64,000 nucleotides of DNA from Wolfiporia cocos (GCA_029448655.1 JACCLO010000002.1:62001-126000); one strand, 5' to 3'; positions 30,424 to 43,260 are shown, counted from the first letter of the stretch. The notes: generated by a model from the letters alone, not told the origin. Translations and numbers: made by a program.

Positions 30424-33400
30424 GTTCTGTGGTAGTCTTTTATCAGCTCCCTCGAGTGCTCCAAGTTCCCCTCATTTTCTCATGAGTTGTCGGCCATGGC
30501 ATAGCCCTTCCACTTGACGAAGTATTGGTGCTTCTTTCCTCGCCATCTGTCAGCAAGATGGCTTTGACTTCGTACTCTTCTTGTCCCTTGATGATATCAG
30601 GTGGCGGCCGCAGATGATTGGGTCCGTGCACCCTTGTTTCCTTGAACGGCTTCAGTAATGCGGCGTGGAAGACAGGGTGAATCTTCCAGCTTGTCGGTAA
30701 TTGTAGCCGATAGGTTGTGGGTCCCATCTTTTCCATGATGGTGAAGGGTCCTTCTCTTTTTGGTGCTAGCTTGTTCGATTCGTAGGGTATCGTCAAGTTC
30801 TTCACATCAAGCCAGACCTTGTCCCCTTTCTCAAGCTTAGGTAGCTCCCTGAGGAAACGTCCCGCCATTCTTTTCTGGGCTAGTTCATGTGCGATGAATG
30901 CCATCTTTCACGCCTCTTTGATTTTCTTGATCCTATCGACTGCTGCCAAGACGTTCCCTACTCGGTCACAGTCTGGGAATCCTCTCGGGGTGTATCCCAA
31001 GATTATTTCGAGTGGTGCAGATCGATTTTCAGTTTGTCTGGTGTTGTGTGCGAACTCAACGTCAAGTAGCCATTGTACCCTTTGGAAAGGATCGTTCATG
31101 CAATAGATCCGGAGGTATACCTCGATTTGTTGGTTCATTCTTTCCGTTTGTCCGTCCATCTGGGGATGGTATGCTGTACTCATCGCTGACTCTGTCCCCT
31201 GCAGTTTGCATAATTCTTTGAAGAGCTTCGATGCATACTGTGGTCCTCTGTTTGAAATGATCTTTCGGGGGATGCCGTATAGTGAGTAGATCTTTTGATG
31301 GAATATCTCCGCCGCTCCTTCGCTAGTAATCGTTTTGTCGCATGGGGTGAGAGAGATTGCCTTGGATAGGCCATGGTTGACAATCACCATCATCGAGTCA
31401 TACTTTCCCACACGTGGCAAATCAGTGACAAAATCGACCGAACATTGTGAGAAGGGGAGGGCGTCCTCCCACGTCGGTATTGGTTGTAGTGGAGGTTTGA
31501 TCGGATTTTGATCAGGTTTCATGTGTTGACAGATTGCACAGCCCCGGACATATTCCGCTATCATTGTTCTCATGTCAGACCACCAAAAGTGGGTTGTGAC
31601 CTGTACCGTCATTCCCCAGATCCCAGGGTGTCCGACCGGGATCGAGTCGTGGTATTTTGAGATGATGTCCCATCGAAGACCCTTATCTTTTGGCACGTAC
31701 ATCCTGCCCTTGTAGAGCAATACTCCGTCCGTTTGCTGCCAATCATCTGCGGCAGTTTTCGTGGGGAATTCACCTGTGCCCTCTAGGGCGCGGATCGCCT
31801 GTTCCGCAGATTCATCTCGATCGTTGGCATTTTTGATTCGATCAATGATCGGGATCTGGATAGCATGAACTACGAGCTCGTCTGGAATCATGGTTATTCC
31901 ATTGTTGTCCTCGTTACTTTCGTCAAGGTGGTACAACCTGGAAAGTGTGTCGGCCATGACCAGTTTCCTTCCGGGGATGTGCTGCAACTTCAGATCGAAT
32001 TGCGAGAGGAATAGATGCCATCTCGCTTGTCGCCGATTTAGGCGCTGCGGGCTTCTCCAGTACATCAGGTTCTGGTGATCACTTCGGATCAAGATCTGAT
32101 GCGGTGCTCCTTCTAACAGGTGCCGCCATTCTTCTAGTGCTCGGACTATTCCGAGTAGTTCGCGATCATAGATTTCGTAGTTCCTTTCTGCTGGTATCAG
32201 GGATTGTGAGAGATATCCGACCGGTCGTTCGCACCCTGTTTCATCTGTCTGTTTCAGCACTGCTCCTGTGGCGAACTGGGATGTGTCTGTTTCGAGGATA
32301 AATGGTCTCTCCTTGTCAGGTGTTCCCAGGGTGGGCGCCGTCGTGAATGCTTTTTCATGAAGTTGAATGCTTCCTGTTCTTTGTCCGTCCACCGGAACCC
32401 TGTCCCTGTGATCGTTTTTGTGAGGTCTACCAGGGGTCGGGCGTGCGTTGAGTAGTGATCGATAAATTTCCGATAGAAGTTTGCAAATCCTAAGAAGGAT
32501 CTGACCTCCTTGAGATTCCGGGGAGTCGGCCACCCTTTAATCCCGTTGAGTTTCGCTGGGTCCATCTGGATATTTCCTGGGGTGTTGACTAGTCCCAGAA
32601 ACTCGACTCTGTCGACACCAAAAGCACATTTTTCAGGTTTCACGAAGAGGTGGTTATCCACCAATCTCTGGAGAACTCGCCGTTCTCGTTCTTTGTGCGT
32701 GTTCTCGTCTTCTGAGAAAATGAGGATGTCGTCCATGTAGACAAGCACCCATCCTTCAAGGATTTCTTCTTTCAGGATTTCATTCATCATTGCTTGGAAA
32801 GTTCCTGGTGCGTTGCATAATCCGAAAAACATGACTGTGGGTTCATATAACCCTCGGTTTGTTTTGAAAGCTGCCTTCCATTCGTCTCCCTTTTTGATCC
32901 GGACATTGTTGTTCCCTGCTCTAAAATCCATCTTCGTAAAGATCTTTGCTCCTTTTAGCTTCTCCAGGAGTTCCGAGATAAGTGGCAGGGGGTAGACGTT
33001 TTTTACCGTCCCTTCGTTCAGGTATCGATAATCCTGACACGGCCGTAAGCCATTGTCTTTCTTTGGGACGAAAAAGAAGGGTGATGCCATTGGGATTTTG
33101 AAGGGACTATGAATCCCTTGGCCAGGTTTTCTTTCAGGAATTCATCCAATGCCTGTTGCTCTTTTGGTGATAGCGCATAGATTTTGCAGTCTCTCGGCAC
33201 AAAATCGGGTTTTAATTCGATCGCATGGTCCCATGGCCTCGATGGGGGAAACGCCGCTGCGGATTCCTTGCTGAACACCTTAGCGAAGTCCAAGAGGTGT
33301 TTCGGGACCATCTCCTCGATCGTTCTTTCTGGTTCGCGGGTTTTTTGTGCGAATTCTTGGGATTTCGTTAATGCTTTCCGAACAGCATTTATGATCTGTA

Positions 33401-34145
33401 TCTTCATTCGGAACTTCCTCCGTGTTTCTCCTTTCTTTCCTATAATTTTTGGATTATCTTTCGCAAAGCGTCGGATTGCTTCGTATTCCTCGGTAACACA
33501 AGATAACCCTTACTTATAGTAGTTGCTTGGTTTTGCTGGTTAGGCAAGATGGTTGTACGAGTTAAGCAGGATACGCTGAGTGGTTAACTCGTAGTATGAA
33601 TAGAACTGAGGCAATAGCGCTCAGCAAGGCTAGTATATATACATGATAAATAAGACCCCTAACAGTCTTATTAGATAATACTAATGTCCGTATTTGTATG
33701 TACAAGTCCCCAGGTACCTAAGTACTGAGTAATATGCGATAAATACATATGCCGATCAAAACCGGGATATAGAAAGGCGGCATAGGCCACACGAATAGCG
33801 TTTTGCGCTCTTGTCATTACAAAGACGGGGCGTGACCAAAGCCCGGTCCGCTGACGTTTATACGCTGACTGCTTCCGGACAGAATGTCCGATTGGCTAGA
33901 ACTAGACATGTGACTGATGGTAACTACTAGTGATAAGATAAGACCGTCGTTACGGGAGATAACGCGGCCATCATTCAGCACGTATGTAACCGTCAACTTA
34001 TGAACCAGATAAGCTAGTTATTGGTCTAGAAAGTCGTAGATAATTGCCGGAAAAATAGTAAGAAATATAGGGAAACTAGGAGAATTCTTGTGACACTTGG
34101 GAGTGTAGAGTCGTTGGGCCATCTCTTCTTGTTGATCTGTGGAGT
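30420..34145 (-). pseudogene. Pol of element C, frameshifted
   Basis: Minus-strand pol in several frames. RT 33090-32254 (RMASPFFFVPKKD, FTKMDFRAGNNN, VYMDDILIF), RNase H (ILETDTSQFATGAV), integrase zinc domain (YHDSIPVGHPG...CAICQHM) and core (SVDFVTDLP, then SNRGPQY where catalytic Asp is replaced by Asn; QTERMNQQIEV), then a chromodomain-like C-terminus with one frameshift and a TGA in place of a likely Trp. It is split by a B-family solo LTR at 33494-34095; reading resumes at 34096-34145. The integrase Asp-to-Asn change alone would inactivate it. Confidence 0.85.
33494..34095 (-). repeat. Solo LTR of family B in C pol
   Basis: 602 bp, reverse complement of the B LTR with scattered changes. 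Flanks CTCGG and CTTGG differ at one base, consistent with an older insertion than B itself. Confidence 0.9.
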
Positions 34146-34625
34146 TGACAAGGACTTACTTAGAAGACTTGTTGGGGGGCTTGGAGGCGATAAGCAGGCA
34201 AGTTAAGCAGTTACAAATGGCTAATAGCTTTGGGGGGCTACTAGCAGTGTCGATAGATGATTAGTTCTGAGTCCTAAGCGACTCGGAGGGGCAGTATATA
34301 TACATGTATGTCGGGACCCTAGGGACCAACCCTAACACCGTATGTACGGGCATGTGATAATGGCGACCGAGGATGAGTAATATCCCGGTCGGCGATTGTC
34401 ATCAGTATGACTAGTGATGAGTAAGACTCATGTGATGTTTGGTCTAGTGGACGAAGTGTGGCTACACGATGTAACTAGAGATAAGATAAGATAAGGACGG
34501 CGATCAGCGGCGGTAATTGTAAGTGGTGTGTATGTGTATGTTAAGTACAGGATAAGTGCAGATAAGTGTTGGACGCGTTGTACAAGTCCGGGAAAATTAG
34601 GGAAAAATATAGAGAAATTGTGACA
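34146..34625 (-). repeat. 3' LTR of K
   Basis: 480 bp, minus strand TGTCACAATTTC...GTCCTTGTCA, with CATGTATATATACTGCC core promoter, directly followed on the right by the polypurine tract. Confidence 0.85.
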
Positions 34626-34658
34626 TTACCCCCTGTTCAGATTCCAACGTCCTCGTTG
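34626..34658 (-). promoter_or_regulatory. K polypurine tract and adjacent hairpin
   Basis: Polypurine AGGGGGTAA (minus) next to the LTR, and hairpin CAACG-TCCT-CGTTG at 34645-34658, in the same place as in B, E and H. Confidence 0.75.
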
Positions 34659-34978
34659 CTGTGGGTGATAGGCCGTTGACATTGAATGTTCGATGCTCAG
34701 AAGAGTGCAAAACTCTTTGAATAGCTGAGATGCAAACTGTACGCCTCGATCTGATATTATCTGCTTTGGTAGCCCATGAAGTGGGTAGAATCTGGTATAT
34801 AGTATGTTGGCCAGATCCTTGGTTCCGAATTTAGAGTTGATGGGGTAAAAGTGTGCGCGCTTTGTCAAGCGGTCCACTATTACCATTATCGAGTCGTACG
34901 TGATTTTGCCTTCGACTGACTTAGGTAGGTACATGATGAAGTCCGTGGTTATGATGTCCCACGGGGCTCCAGGTACTG

Positions 34979-36118
34979 TGTCACGGTTCACCCCTGGGGG
35001 GTACCAGCATCCCTTACTACTGTTGTATGGGCGCCGCTGCATGCGCGCGCGCCCCTCTCACTTTATTTTATGTTTCCTCTTAGTCGCGCCCTAGTTACCT
35101 CCATGATCACCCGACCCAGTAGGCGAGCGCTCGTCAGGGAGCGCGCATGCCAGGTACTCACATGATACGGTCACACTTAGTTACAGCGTTGACACAGACT
35201 TACAGAGGCTGTGCGACCTGCTATAGGCAGGGGAGAACCCCCAAGGTCTTGCGACGAGACAGCGGCGAGCAACGACGAATGCAGAGGCATTCTCTCGGAA
35301 TGATGGAAGTCGTCGTACAGGATACTTGCATTGTCGAGTCGCTACCAGTCAAGCAGTAGAGGACGCCCTAAGGCGAGTCGCATGGCGCACATGTGAGAGA
35401 GGAGCCAGAGGCCCAAACGTCGAGAATCTTAAGGATGGGGAGTAAGCCCCATTCCTGTCGTATCTTATATACATGCGAGAACGGTACGCTAAGTGTCTAC
35501 CCTTAAGTGCTGGCCTGTGCGCAGCACCGCCCTAACAGCTGAGGTAAGTAAGTACGTAAGCGAGACATGTGATACATTGTGTGACGTGTAACGTGAGTGT
35601 GATGAGGCGCGCGCTACCCTACAGCGCTATCCTAACAGTCAGGTGACCAACAAGCTAAAGAGACGCACAGAGAGGTGGCTGAGGCATAGAGGAGTGGCGT
35701 ACGCCTAGCGCCGCCCGTATAACCTATAGCGAGGGTTGTAACTATATCCCCCTAGATATTTTGTGACAAGCGTAGCGTAACATAACGGTCACTAGTAGAT
35801 ACGGCGCACGGGCCAGTTCTTTAGGGTAGTTAGTTCCGCTCCAATACGCCTGTATATAATGTACGACAAGATGGGGCTTACTCCCCATCTTTGAGATTCT
35901 AGTCTTTGGACCTTGGCCCCTTACTCTCAGTGCACGTGATGCGTCTCTGCCCCGGGGGCCCTGTGCGCCGCCATGTTACGTCGCCACTAGGAGTCCTTGG
36001 GTTGGGCACCCTTGGTACAGCCAACCTGGTCACCGCTGTCGCAGTTGCGCACCGCCTCGTTAGGCGTGATGGGACTCCCCTGCTGCGCAGGTCCTCACAA
36101 ACCTGTAAGTTTGTGACA
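34979..36118 (+). repeat. Solo LTR of family N, plus orientation, interrupted by N3
   Basis: TGTCACGG...TTTGTGACA with duplication TACTG (34974-34978 and 36119-36123). Without N3 it is 556 bp. It is the same family as N1-N3 in the opposite orientation and has the same TACTG target as N1. Confidence 0.85.
35190..35768 (-). repeat. Solo LTR N3 inside another N LTR
   Basis: 579 bp, TGACACAGAC...TTGTGACA, duplication AGCGT on both sides (35185-35189, 35769-35773). An LTR inserted in an LTR of its own family. Confidence 0.9.
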
Positions 36119-36132
36119 TACTGGGTTGGGCT

Positions 36133-36386
36133 TATCACAAGACGCGCTGCGGACCCAATGCAACGTGCTTATGAGTGGCATGATAGCCACTCCCCCAAAA
36201 GGGCTACGATAACAGCTCATGCTGTTATCGAGGGTCCAGCTATATCTGCAGTTCATATTCCCACACTCGGCGCCTATTAGACGCTCTATGGTGTAGGCCA
36301 TGTATGCCGGCGCCACGTACAGGTAATGTACCCTAGTTATTGCTCTGTAACGTCTATGATATTATGCTTTCGCATTATCTGTGACA
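36133..36386 (-). repeat. Short solo LTR P
   Basis: 254 bp, minus strand TGTCACAGATAATG...CTTGTGATA, with duplication GGGCT (36128-36132 and 36387-36391). It contains inverted repeats such as GATAACAGC/GCTGTTATC around 36208-36229. Confidence 0.75.
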
Positions 36387-37371
36387 GGGCTGAAGAGTGC
36401 CGTAAGGCTTCTCTGGACGGTTCTTCATGCGTTGACATGTGTCGCAATTAGAACAATAGTTTTTGACATCGGTGGTAAGTCTGGGCCACCAGTAGTTACG
36501 TGTTATCAGTTCGTACGTCTTCCATCTACCAAAATGACCCGCTGTCACGTGATCATGGTGTAGTTCGATGACTTTTCGACGTAATTCCTTGATGTCGGGC
36601 ACGTAAACCCTGCCATTGTGTAGTAAGAGGCCGTTCTCGAAGTTCCATTTCTGGAGATCTTTCTTGAATTCTCTTGGACCAGAGGAGAGAAGGTTATGGT
36701 AGTCCTTCGTTACTTGGTCGTCTACTAGTGCTTTTCGTATTTCCTCAAGGATGGGCATTTCCGTTATCTGATTGATGAACTCATGAGAGGGCTCGATGGC
36801 TCTGACGGGGAAATCCGTAGCGAAAAATTCCGGTTTCAGAAGAATCTGATTGCGGTTATCGAGTTCTACCCCCTCTTCATGGTCTGGACGCCTGGACAGA
36901 GGATCTGCGGTAAGCATTGTTTTGCCGGGCTTGTGGTAGAGCCCGAAGTTGAAGCGAGTGAGGTATAGTGCCCAACGGGCTTGACGTCGTGTGAGTTCTT
37001 GCGCTGTTTGGAAATAGGTCAGGTTCGCGTGATCTGTCCATATTTCAGATTGTTCCTTGTGACCCTTGAGATAGTGACGCCATTCTTCTAGAGCGCGAAT
37101 GATGGCTAGAAGTTCTTTGTCATAATTTCGTTCCGGAGCAGACATTGTCTTTGAATAGTATGCAACTGGGTGGTACTTCTTATCAGAAGGGTCCAGTTGA
37201 GACAATACTGCGCCTGTTGCGAAATCTGAAGCGTCAGATTCGATTCGGAAAGGAGAATCTTGGTCCGGTATGCGCAAAACTGGTGCTGTGGTGAAGGTGC
37301 TTTTCAGCGCTTCAAATGCCTTGACCTGCTCCTCACCCCAGGTCCATTTCTGGTCCTTACGGGTGAGTTGC

Positions 37372-38421
37372 TGTCACAGATTTATCTGGGGCTCACAGCA
37401 TTTTTCCTATGATTATAGCAATTTACCTGGGATATTACGTCTAACTACAAGTCATCTACACCACTCACGCTTACGCTCACGCCTCGCTAATGCTAAGTGT
37501 AACCCTTGGCTAACGCTTGGTTTACGCCAAACCATATGGTCTCGCCCGTCAGAGCAAGACCAGCCACGTCATAAGATCTTAGATCATAATGATAGGCCGA
37601 GCGCGGCACGCTCGCATAATAATGTCCACATGTACAAACAGTGCCTTGCGGCCTTGTACTATTGGGTCGGCCTTCCCGGCTTCCCACACGCCATAAGATC
37701 CTTGATCACAATGGCACCTCAGGCGCGACACGCCTTCGCATAATTATGTCAACACGACCATACAGCACTATATTAGCATCAAGGCAATATCGCTATAGGT
37801 CACGGCCTTCTCGGCCTCCCACGGACTTGGCCCTTGCCAAGCCCCGGGCTTCTGCCATCACGGCGTTGCCCAAACACCGGACCTCGCCTCATGGCTAAGT
37901 CCAACACATGCCCCGGTAACCCTCCGGACCGGGCTGTAACACATGCCACGGTACTACCCGTCCAATGGCATAACGACCTCGGCGCCTCGCCTTGGTCCGC
38001 ACACGAAGCACGGCCAATCGCCATTATACCTCACGGTATCCGGCAACCGGCTTCACCTATACCCGGGCTGCGCCCGCGTTACTAACCAGATAAGCACATA
38101 ATCCCTCTCATACGATTGGTTCGGCCATTAGGGCCTACCACGGCCATTCTATGTAGAGTCTATAAACAGTAGATAAGATAAGCTTTGCCCATTGGCAAAG
38201 CCACATAACCCGGAAAGGTAACGACTAGCCAGTAGCACGTGACCTTCCCATAAACATGTATATAACCAGGGGCTTGACGCCCTATAACTCTAGTTCTATT
38301 ATTCTCGGCTTGCGCCGTAGAATAACTCTCACCATCCTGCTGCGCTAGTAATGTCTCCTCTCTAAGTCGCCTTATCTCAAGAATATAGGCTTTTGGTGAG
38401 TCCCACAGGCATACTGTGTCA
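37372..38421 (+). repeat. Solo LTR of family H in K pol
   Basis: 1050 bp, TGTCACAGATTTATC...ACTGTGTCA, duplication GTTGC (37367-37371 and 38422-38426). It is a diverged relative of the H LTRs at 43261 and 48224 and keeps the TATA box and AGTTCTATTATT start motif. Confidence 0.9.
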
Positions 38422-40000
38422 GTTGCGTTAATGGACGAGCTAGCCGCGAGAAGTCCCGTATGAATCTATGGTAGAAATTGGCGAAGCCTAAAAAGGCTTG
38501 GACTTCTTTAACTTTTGTTGGCGCGGGCCAGCTTTGAACTCCGTCATACTTCTTCGGATCCATCTCAATTTTGGAGATGATCATGCCGAGGTATTCAATG
38601 CTGCTCTGCTCGAAGAAGCATTTTTCTGTTTGGCAAAGAGATCGCATTCCTGTAGTCTTTTTAGGACAGCTTTGACAAGCTTGCGATGCTCTTTGGAGTC
38701 GTTGCCAAAAATGAGAATGTCGTCTAGGTAAACGATAACCTGTCCTGACTGTATAAAGTCTTGGAGGACGTCATTCATCATTGCCTGGAAGGTGCCCAGT
38801 GCGTTGCAAAAACCAAAGTACATAACGGTGGCTTCGTATAGTCCACGGTGTGTAATGAAGGCCGTTTTCCATTCGTCGCCTTCCTTGATTCTCACGTTAT
38901 TGTAGCCCCATCGAAGGTCTATCTTAGTAAAAATAGATGCTTTTGATAATTGGTCAATGAGGTCGGAGATTCTTGGAATTGGGTACTTATTTTTTATGGT
39001 TATGTCGTTGACTTTTCAATAATCAACGACCATGCGTAGTCCTCCGTCTTTTTTAGGGACGAAGAAAACCGGGGAGGCTATCGGACTCTTAGACTTCCTG
39101 ATGTAACCTTTTCGGAGTTCCTCAGTGATCCACTCGTCTAAGGAATTTTCTTCTGCTGGTGACATCTTGTACTGTTTGACTGGTTTCGGTAATACGGCGA
39201 CTTCCGTAAAGTCAATGGTGTGATCGTATTCCTTCCGTGTTGGCATCCTGTCGGATGCTTTCTGTGAGAACACGGTTGGGCCGAATTCCTCGTACCCCTT
39301 GGGGATAAGAGATCGCCACTTTTCAGTGTCAACCTCGTAATCGTCTGATTCCTCATGGTGGAGTAATTCGCTGATAAGCTCGGTTAAGAGCTTATTGTCG
39401 TCGTTGTCAAGGGTGTTAACCCAATTGATGAACGAATTGTTGGGATCTTCCTTTCCTATTTCGTCCATTGGAAGTTCCCATAGATAATGCTCGTTTTCAC
39501 TGAGTTCCGCGTTTTCCTCGTGAGTTGGCCGAGCTGGCCTTTTCCTAGTGTGGACACATAATCCACCTTCTTGACACCGTGTGTAATCCATTTCGCCTTT
39601 TTTCCAATCGAAATGGGGGTTATGTTTACATAACCAGTCGTGACCGAGGATGACCTCTTGTTTGCCTAATGCATTACATATAGTCGCACGGTTTCCTTGT
39701 GGTCACCGTGTTGTAAGTAGGCTTTTACTTGAGGGTAAATCCGTCCTGATGCGTTGGGCGAACCATCCGCATTCCTGACGGAAATAGGTGGTTCGGCAGG
39801 ACAAGTCGTGATGCGGTGTTTGTCGACAAATTCTTTGTTGATGACGCTTACGGATGCGCCACTGTCGATAAGAGCTAGGGCTTGCACTTTCTGACCGTAT
39901 ATCCAGAGAGTTACGTCAATTGAGAATGACGTTGAGTCACGCGCGTTATTTTTATAAATATTGTTTATACTCTCTGGTGCGGACGGTACTATACATTGCG

Positions 40001-40046
40001 AAGTCGTACATGGGCAAGCTTTCACATGCGACTTTCGAAAAAACCC
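40001..40046 (-). promoter_or_regulatory. -1 ribosomal frameshift signal, K gag/pol
   Basis: Minus strand G_GGT_TTT at 40046-40040, spacer TTCGA, stem AAGTCG-CATG (40034-40025), loop of 12 nt with the gag TGA (40024-40013), then CATG-TA-CGACTT (40012-40001) with a 2-nt bulge. Equivalent to the B and J signals with different paired bases. Confidence 0.82.
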
Positions 40047-41875
40047 GAGTAGTGACTGTCTCGGTTCAGGGGAGGGAATGTGTGGACGATTGGGGGCGCC
40101 ACTGTCACAGTGTCAGAGGGTTGCGATCCCTCTTCCTCCGTGACCTCCTCGATGCGCGCGCTTTGAATCGCGCCGACGGTAGCGGTCGACGTGGTCAATT
40201 CTTCTTCGTCCGATCCTTCGTAACATTCTCAGATCTCTCGGACGAAGCGCCTCTTGCCATCCTTCATGCCAGCCGGAGCACGGGATGTTGTTGTTGTGGT
40301 TGAAGTTGTTGTTGTTGGCCCGGCTGGGGCGGTTGTTGCCGGTTTGTACGGCTTCCAGTTGCACTTGGTGCCCCCGGACTGGCAGTCATTGCGCCCACAC
40401 ATGTTGCACTTGTGCGCGGGCGCCCAAAGGTATCGTGCCTTTGTCTTTGGGTTGACTTTCCTGACCAAGCCTGGAACGGATCCTTCGGGGATCCGGGGCT
40501 TCTTCTCGCCACCGCTGGTGGGCTTGTCAGCCGCACTGGTTTGCGAGGAAGTGATGGTCCGCGCCGTCTTGTCAGACGGGGCGGACGTCTTCTTCTCTCC
40601 CTTATCTTCCTTGAAGATACTACCCTGGATGTCGTCGCGGTAAAACTCCTTGTGGAGCTCGATGGCCGTGTCCAAATATTTTTCCCACTCAGTGGGGACG
40701 GGTTGGCAGAAAATCTTCATCATTGAAAACCCGTCACGCACTTTGTCGGGGACAACGTCCTTCAGTTTCTCCATGAGTGTGTCGTTAGGCGTCTGTGCCT
40801 TCTTTGCCAATTGGTGCAGACGCTCCGCGTATTGATAGAAGTTGGCCGAAGCCTTCTTCTTGCCGGCACTCCCAAAGTACCCCTCGATCTCCTTGTGGGC
40901 GAGTTCCTCCTCTGTTTTCTTCCCGTATACCCGGGTCATCTCCTCCCCGAATTCCGCCCACGTGCCGAGTGATTTAGAAGGGTCGGCAGAATTTCTGATC
41001 TTCTCCTCCTGGTAGTCAAAGGCTGACCCTGAAAGATGTTGCAGAGCCTAGATGATTTTTTGCCGATCGTCTGTGATGGGATAGGCTCCGAAGTACATGA
41101 CGCACTTCTTCTTCAGCCATTCCGTGACCGGGATCTTGGCACCATCACCGGAAAATTCCGGTGGTGGTGTTGCCTTTGGGGCCATGACGAAGGAGGTCGT
41201 GGCAGTTGTACCGGTGGCGACCGGAGGCGCCGCGCGGGCCGCAGTCTCCAAGTCGGCAACCCTTTTCAGGATTGCGTCGAATTGAGCCTGGGACGGACCA
41301 GCGGCGGGGGCGATAGCTCTTTGTTGCGCTTGTTCTAGCATGTAGATGCAGGTATTTTGGGCCCGCATATAGAGCCTCATGCCGTCTATCCACTTCATCA
41401 TGGTCTGGAAGTGGGAGTCGAGCCGTTGAGCCAGCATGCGCGTGCTCTCCTCTGCCAAGTTGGCCGCTACGTCGGCAGCCTCTATCACTGTGTTGTAGGC
41501 GATGGTGATGTCGCTAGCCAGATCGGCTAGTTCTTGTTCTGGCACACCTCGTGTGAGACGTGGGGTGGCGTTGGCAAGGCTCGGGTACTCAAGTTCCCGG
41601 AGTCGGTCTCGGATCAGGGGCTGGTAAGGCCCGTATGCTGCGGGGAGGGGGACTGTCGGCAGAAGGGGTGCTTCCGGAACTGATGGGAAGAGCTCGTCGT
41701 CTATTGTTGCGTCGAGCATTGTTCCAATGAATGGTACGGGCGGAGGGACGCGTGCGATGCGCACGGTCTGGGGTTCGGGTGCCAATGGGTTGGCGGTGTC
41801 ACGCGGTGGAGTCATTACCAGGGTCCTTTGGGGGGACTGGGAACGAGAGCCGGTGGGAGATGCGTGTTGAGACAT
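40022..41875 (-). pseudogene. gag: Gag of element K with two nonsense codons
   Basis: One frame of 617 codons from ATG 41875 to TGA at 40022, interrupted by TAG at 41048 and TGA at 40229. Capsid-like part contains PPEFSGDGAKIPVTEWL and, after the TAG, VYGKKTEEELAHKEIEGYF, both close to B Gag. A Cys cluster (CNMCGRNDC...KC) takes the place of the zinc knuckle and resembles J (CTKCGRSNC). The C-terminus ends SRM-stop in the frameshift cassette. Both stops fit C-to-T changes of CAG and CGA. Confidence 0.85.
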
Positions 41876-42011
41876 CTTTTGATGCAGGGTTAGCGTCTTT
41901 TCTTCTGGAATGAACCTAGAAGCGGGAAGAAATATCTCAAAGGGGAGAGCTGGGTTCCATATCTTGATGTGCCATTCTTGATGTGCCCTTATGTTGACCG
42001 ACGTTATTTAG

Positions 42012-42054
42012 AGTCTTGTCAGACTATGATTCCAGTGTCAAAGCCTTGTCAGGC
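42012..42054 (-). ncRNA. Two TGACAA-loop hairpins before K gag
   Basis: AGTC-TGACAA-GACT (42012-42025) and GCC-TGACAA-GGC (42043-42054), read on the minus strand, between the ORF1 stop (42062) and the gag start (41875). Same loop, different stems. Candidate RNA packaging or translation element. Confidence 0.6.
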
Positions 42055-42061
42055 GATGATA

Positions 42062-43086
42062 TTACAACGATGGGAATGTGAATCTCATGGCGGCTAAACC
42101 ATGTACAGCACCGCGTACACTACCGTCTAAAGTTTTACCGTTACGTAAATATTTTCTAATAGCGTTTGCATCTCGCTCGATTTCTCTCATTTCCTTGTTG
42201 GTGATGCGCCCGTAAATGGCGGATAGGAAAAAGGTGTCTGTTACGATTATTCTGATTTTTTGGAATATCTGCAGAACTCACCACCGGTCGAATACGATAC
42301 AGGGACTTGTTGCGCAACCAACTCCCCTGGCTACTCGTGACTCTACTGGGCGCATCCCCAGTTGTACTAGTCTATAGGGCGCGTTTCGTCGCTGGCAGAT
42401 CCAACTCTGCCACCGTTTCATGTTCATCGTTTATTAGCTGATAGATGGCGTTCAACCGCCATCATTCCTATCTATCGTCTCGGATATATCACTACATACT
42501 TATCAAACGTTTGGTACTATAGCGTAGGTAGTAGCAGTGACATCTGGGACAGACCGGACCCCTGAAAGCTAACGTAGTATATAAACTCGTGTACTTACTG
42601 TCGAGGCTCTTTAGCTCGACCTTGTTGTATAAACAAGAAGTCTTATACTCGTTCTCAAACGTAGGAAACTACGCTCAGTATTTCTCGCTCGAGCAACCGA
42701 CGACTAAGTCCTCGAAGTGCACACTGACTTCTCGGACTTAGGCGAGTCTTATATTCTATTAGACTCGCATCTGAACAGATTATATCCTCTAACGCGTATT
42801 GGATATTATACGATCTCCTAGGAACTTCACCTAGGACTTGAAGGCATCTAACGAGCATTTGCCTTGCATACGGCTACACGCCCACGTGCAGAAGAACGAT
42901 CTATATTCGCGACTCGAATATACGAACGGGTATTCGACCCGTAACAGTGTCATGGAATTTTTGGAAGTGGCGAACTTGGTTCACCACTTCCTGACTGTCT
43001 TTCTCCTGATAGAAGGGAGAAGGATCGTTGAGAATGATCTTGTAGAGCGAGGCGAGGATGCGTTCAGTTTCTTCCAGGATAGGAAG
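42062..43086 (-). pseudogene. K ORF1, C-terminal part (split by solo LTR I)
   Basis: Minus-strand frame 43086-42952 joined to 42238-42062 after removing LTR I and one copy of GTGTC. It reads LPILEETERILASLY, VVNQVRHFQKFHDT, RITNKEMREIERDANAIRK and ends FPSL-stop. Helical and charged, it is the counterpart of B ORF1. Its N-terminus is lost at the F LTR junction. Function unknown. Confidence 0.75.
42239..42946 (+). repeat. Solo LTR of family I in K ORF1
   Basis: 708 bp, TGTTACGATT...CCGTAACA, duplication GTGTC (42234-42238 and 42947-42951). It is the same length as the C 3' LTR and in the opposite orientation. Confidence 0.92.
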
Positions 43087-43260
43087 TGACACAAAAACCA
43101 TCCGTGCCACCCGTCCTAACGGGGAACTCCTATATCCGCCCTATCCTATCTCCAATAGCCCCCCACCCTCCATATGGCGGAGAACAAGAAGGCACCTCTA
43201 TTGAGAGGTCCTGCCGTATTGCCTGAGGTACCGACCCATGAGTGTACCGGTACGCCCCCA

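Larger units (their letters stand above)
28555..34145 (-). mobile_element. Degenerate Ty3/gypsy element C
   Basis: Minus-strand element inserted in the DIRS RT. From its 3' end: LTR I (28555-29262), polypurine tract, a zinc-knuckle ORF, then pol. Its upstream part is lost at 34145, where K begins. Many frameshifts and stops show it is old. Confidence 0.85.
34659..40047 (-). pseudogene. Pol of element K, truncated and interrupted
   Basis: Pieces 40047-38422 (aspartic protease [23 protein letters not shown] near 38720), 37371-36387 (RNase H ESDASDFATGAV, integrase zinc domain HHDHVTAGHFGR...CDTCQRM), a few bases at 36124-36132, and 34978-34635 (integrase core TTDFIMYLP, ISDRGVQF, AYHPQ). The reading jumps from AYHPQ to the polypurine tract, so the part encoding catalytic Glu, chromodomain and any dUTPase is deleted. 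Several frameshifts occur (for example near 38650 and 39660). It is most like J and B in sequence. Confidence 0.85.
34146..43086 (-). mobile_element. Ty3/gypsy element K, heavily nested
   Basis: Minus-strand element inserted in C. From the 3' end: LTR (34146-34625), polypurine tract, a pol truncated within integrase, gag, ORF1. It is hit by solo LTRs N-plus (with N3 inside), P, H-solo and I-solo, and ends at the F LTR at 43087. Same ORF1-gag-pol layout as B. The integrase C-terminus, chromodomain and dUTPase are deleted. Confidence 0.85.
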
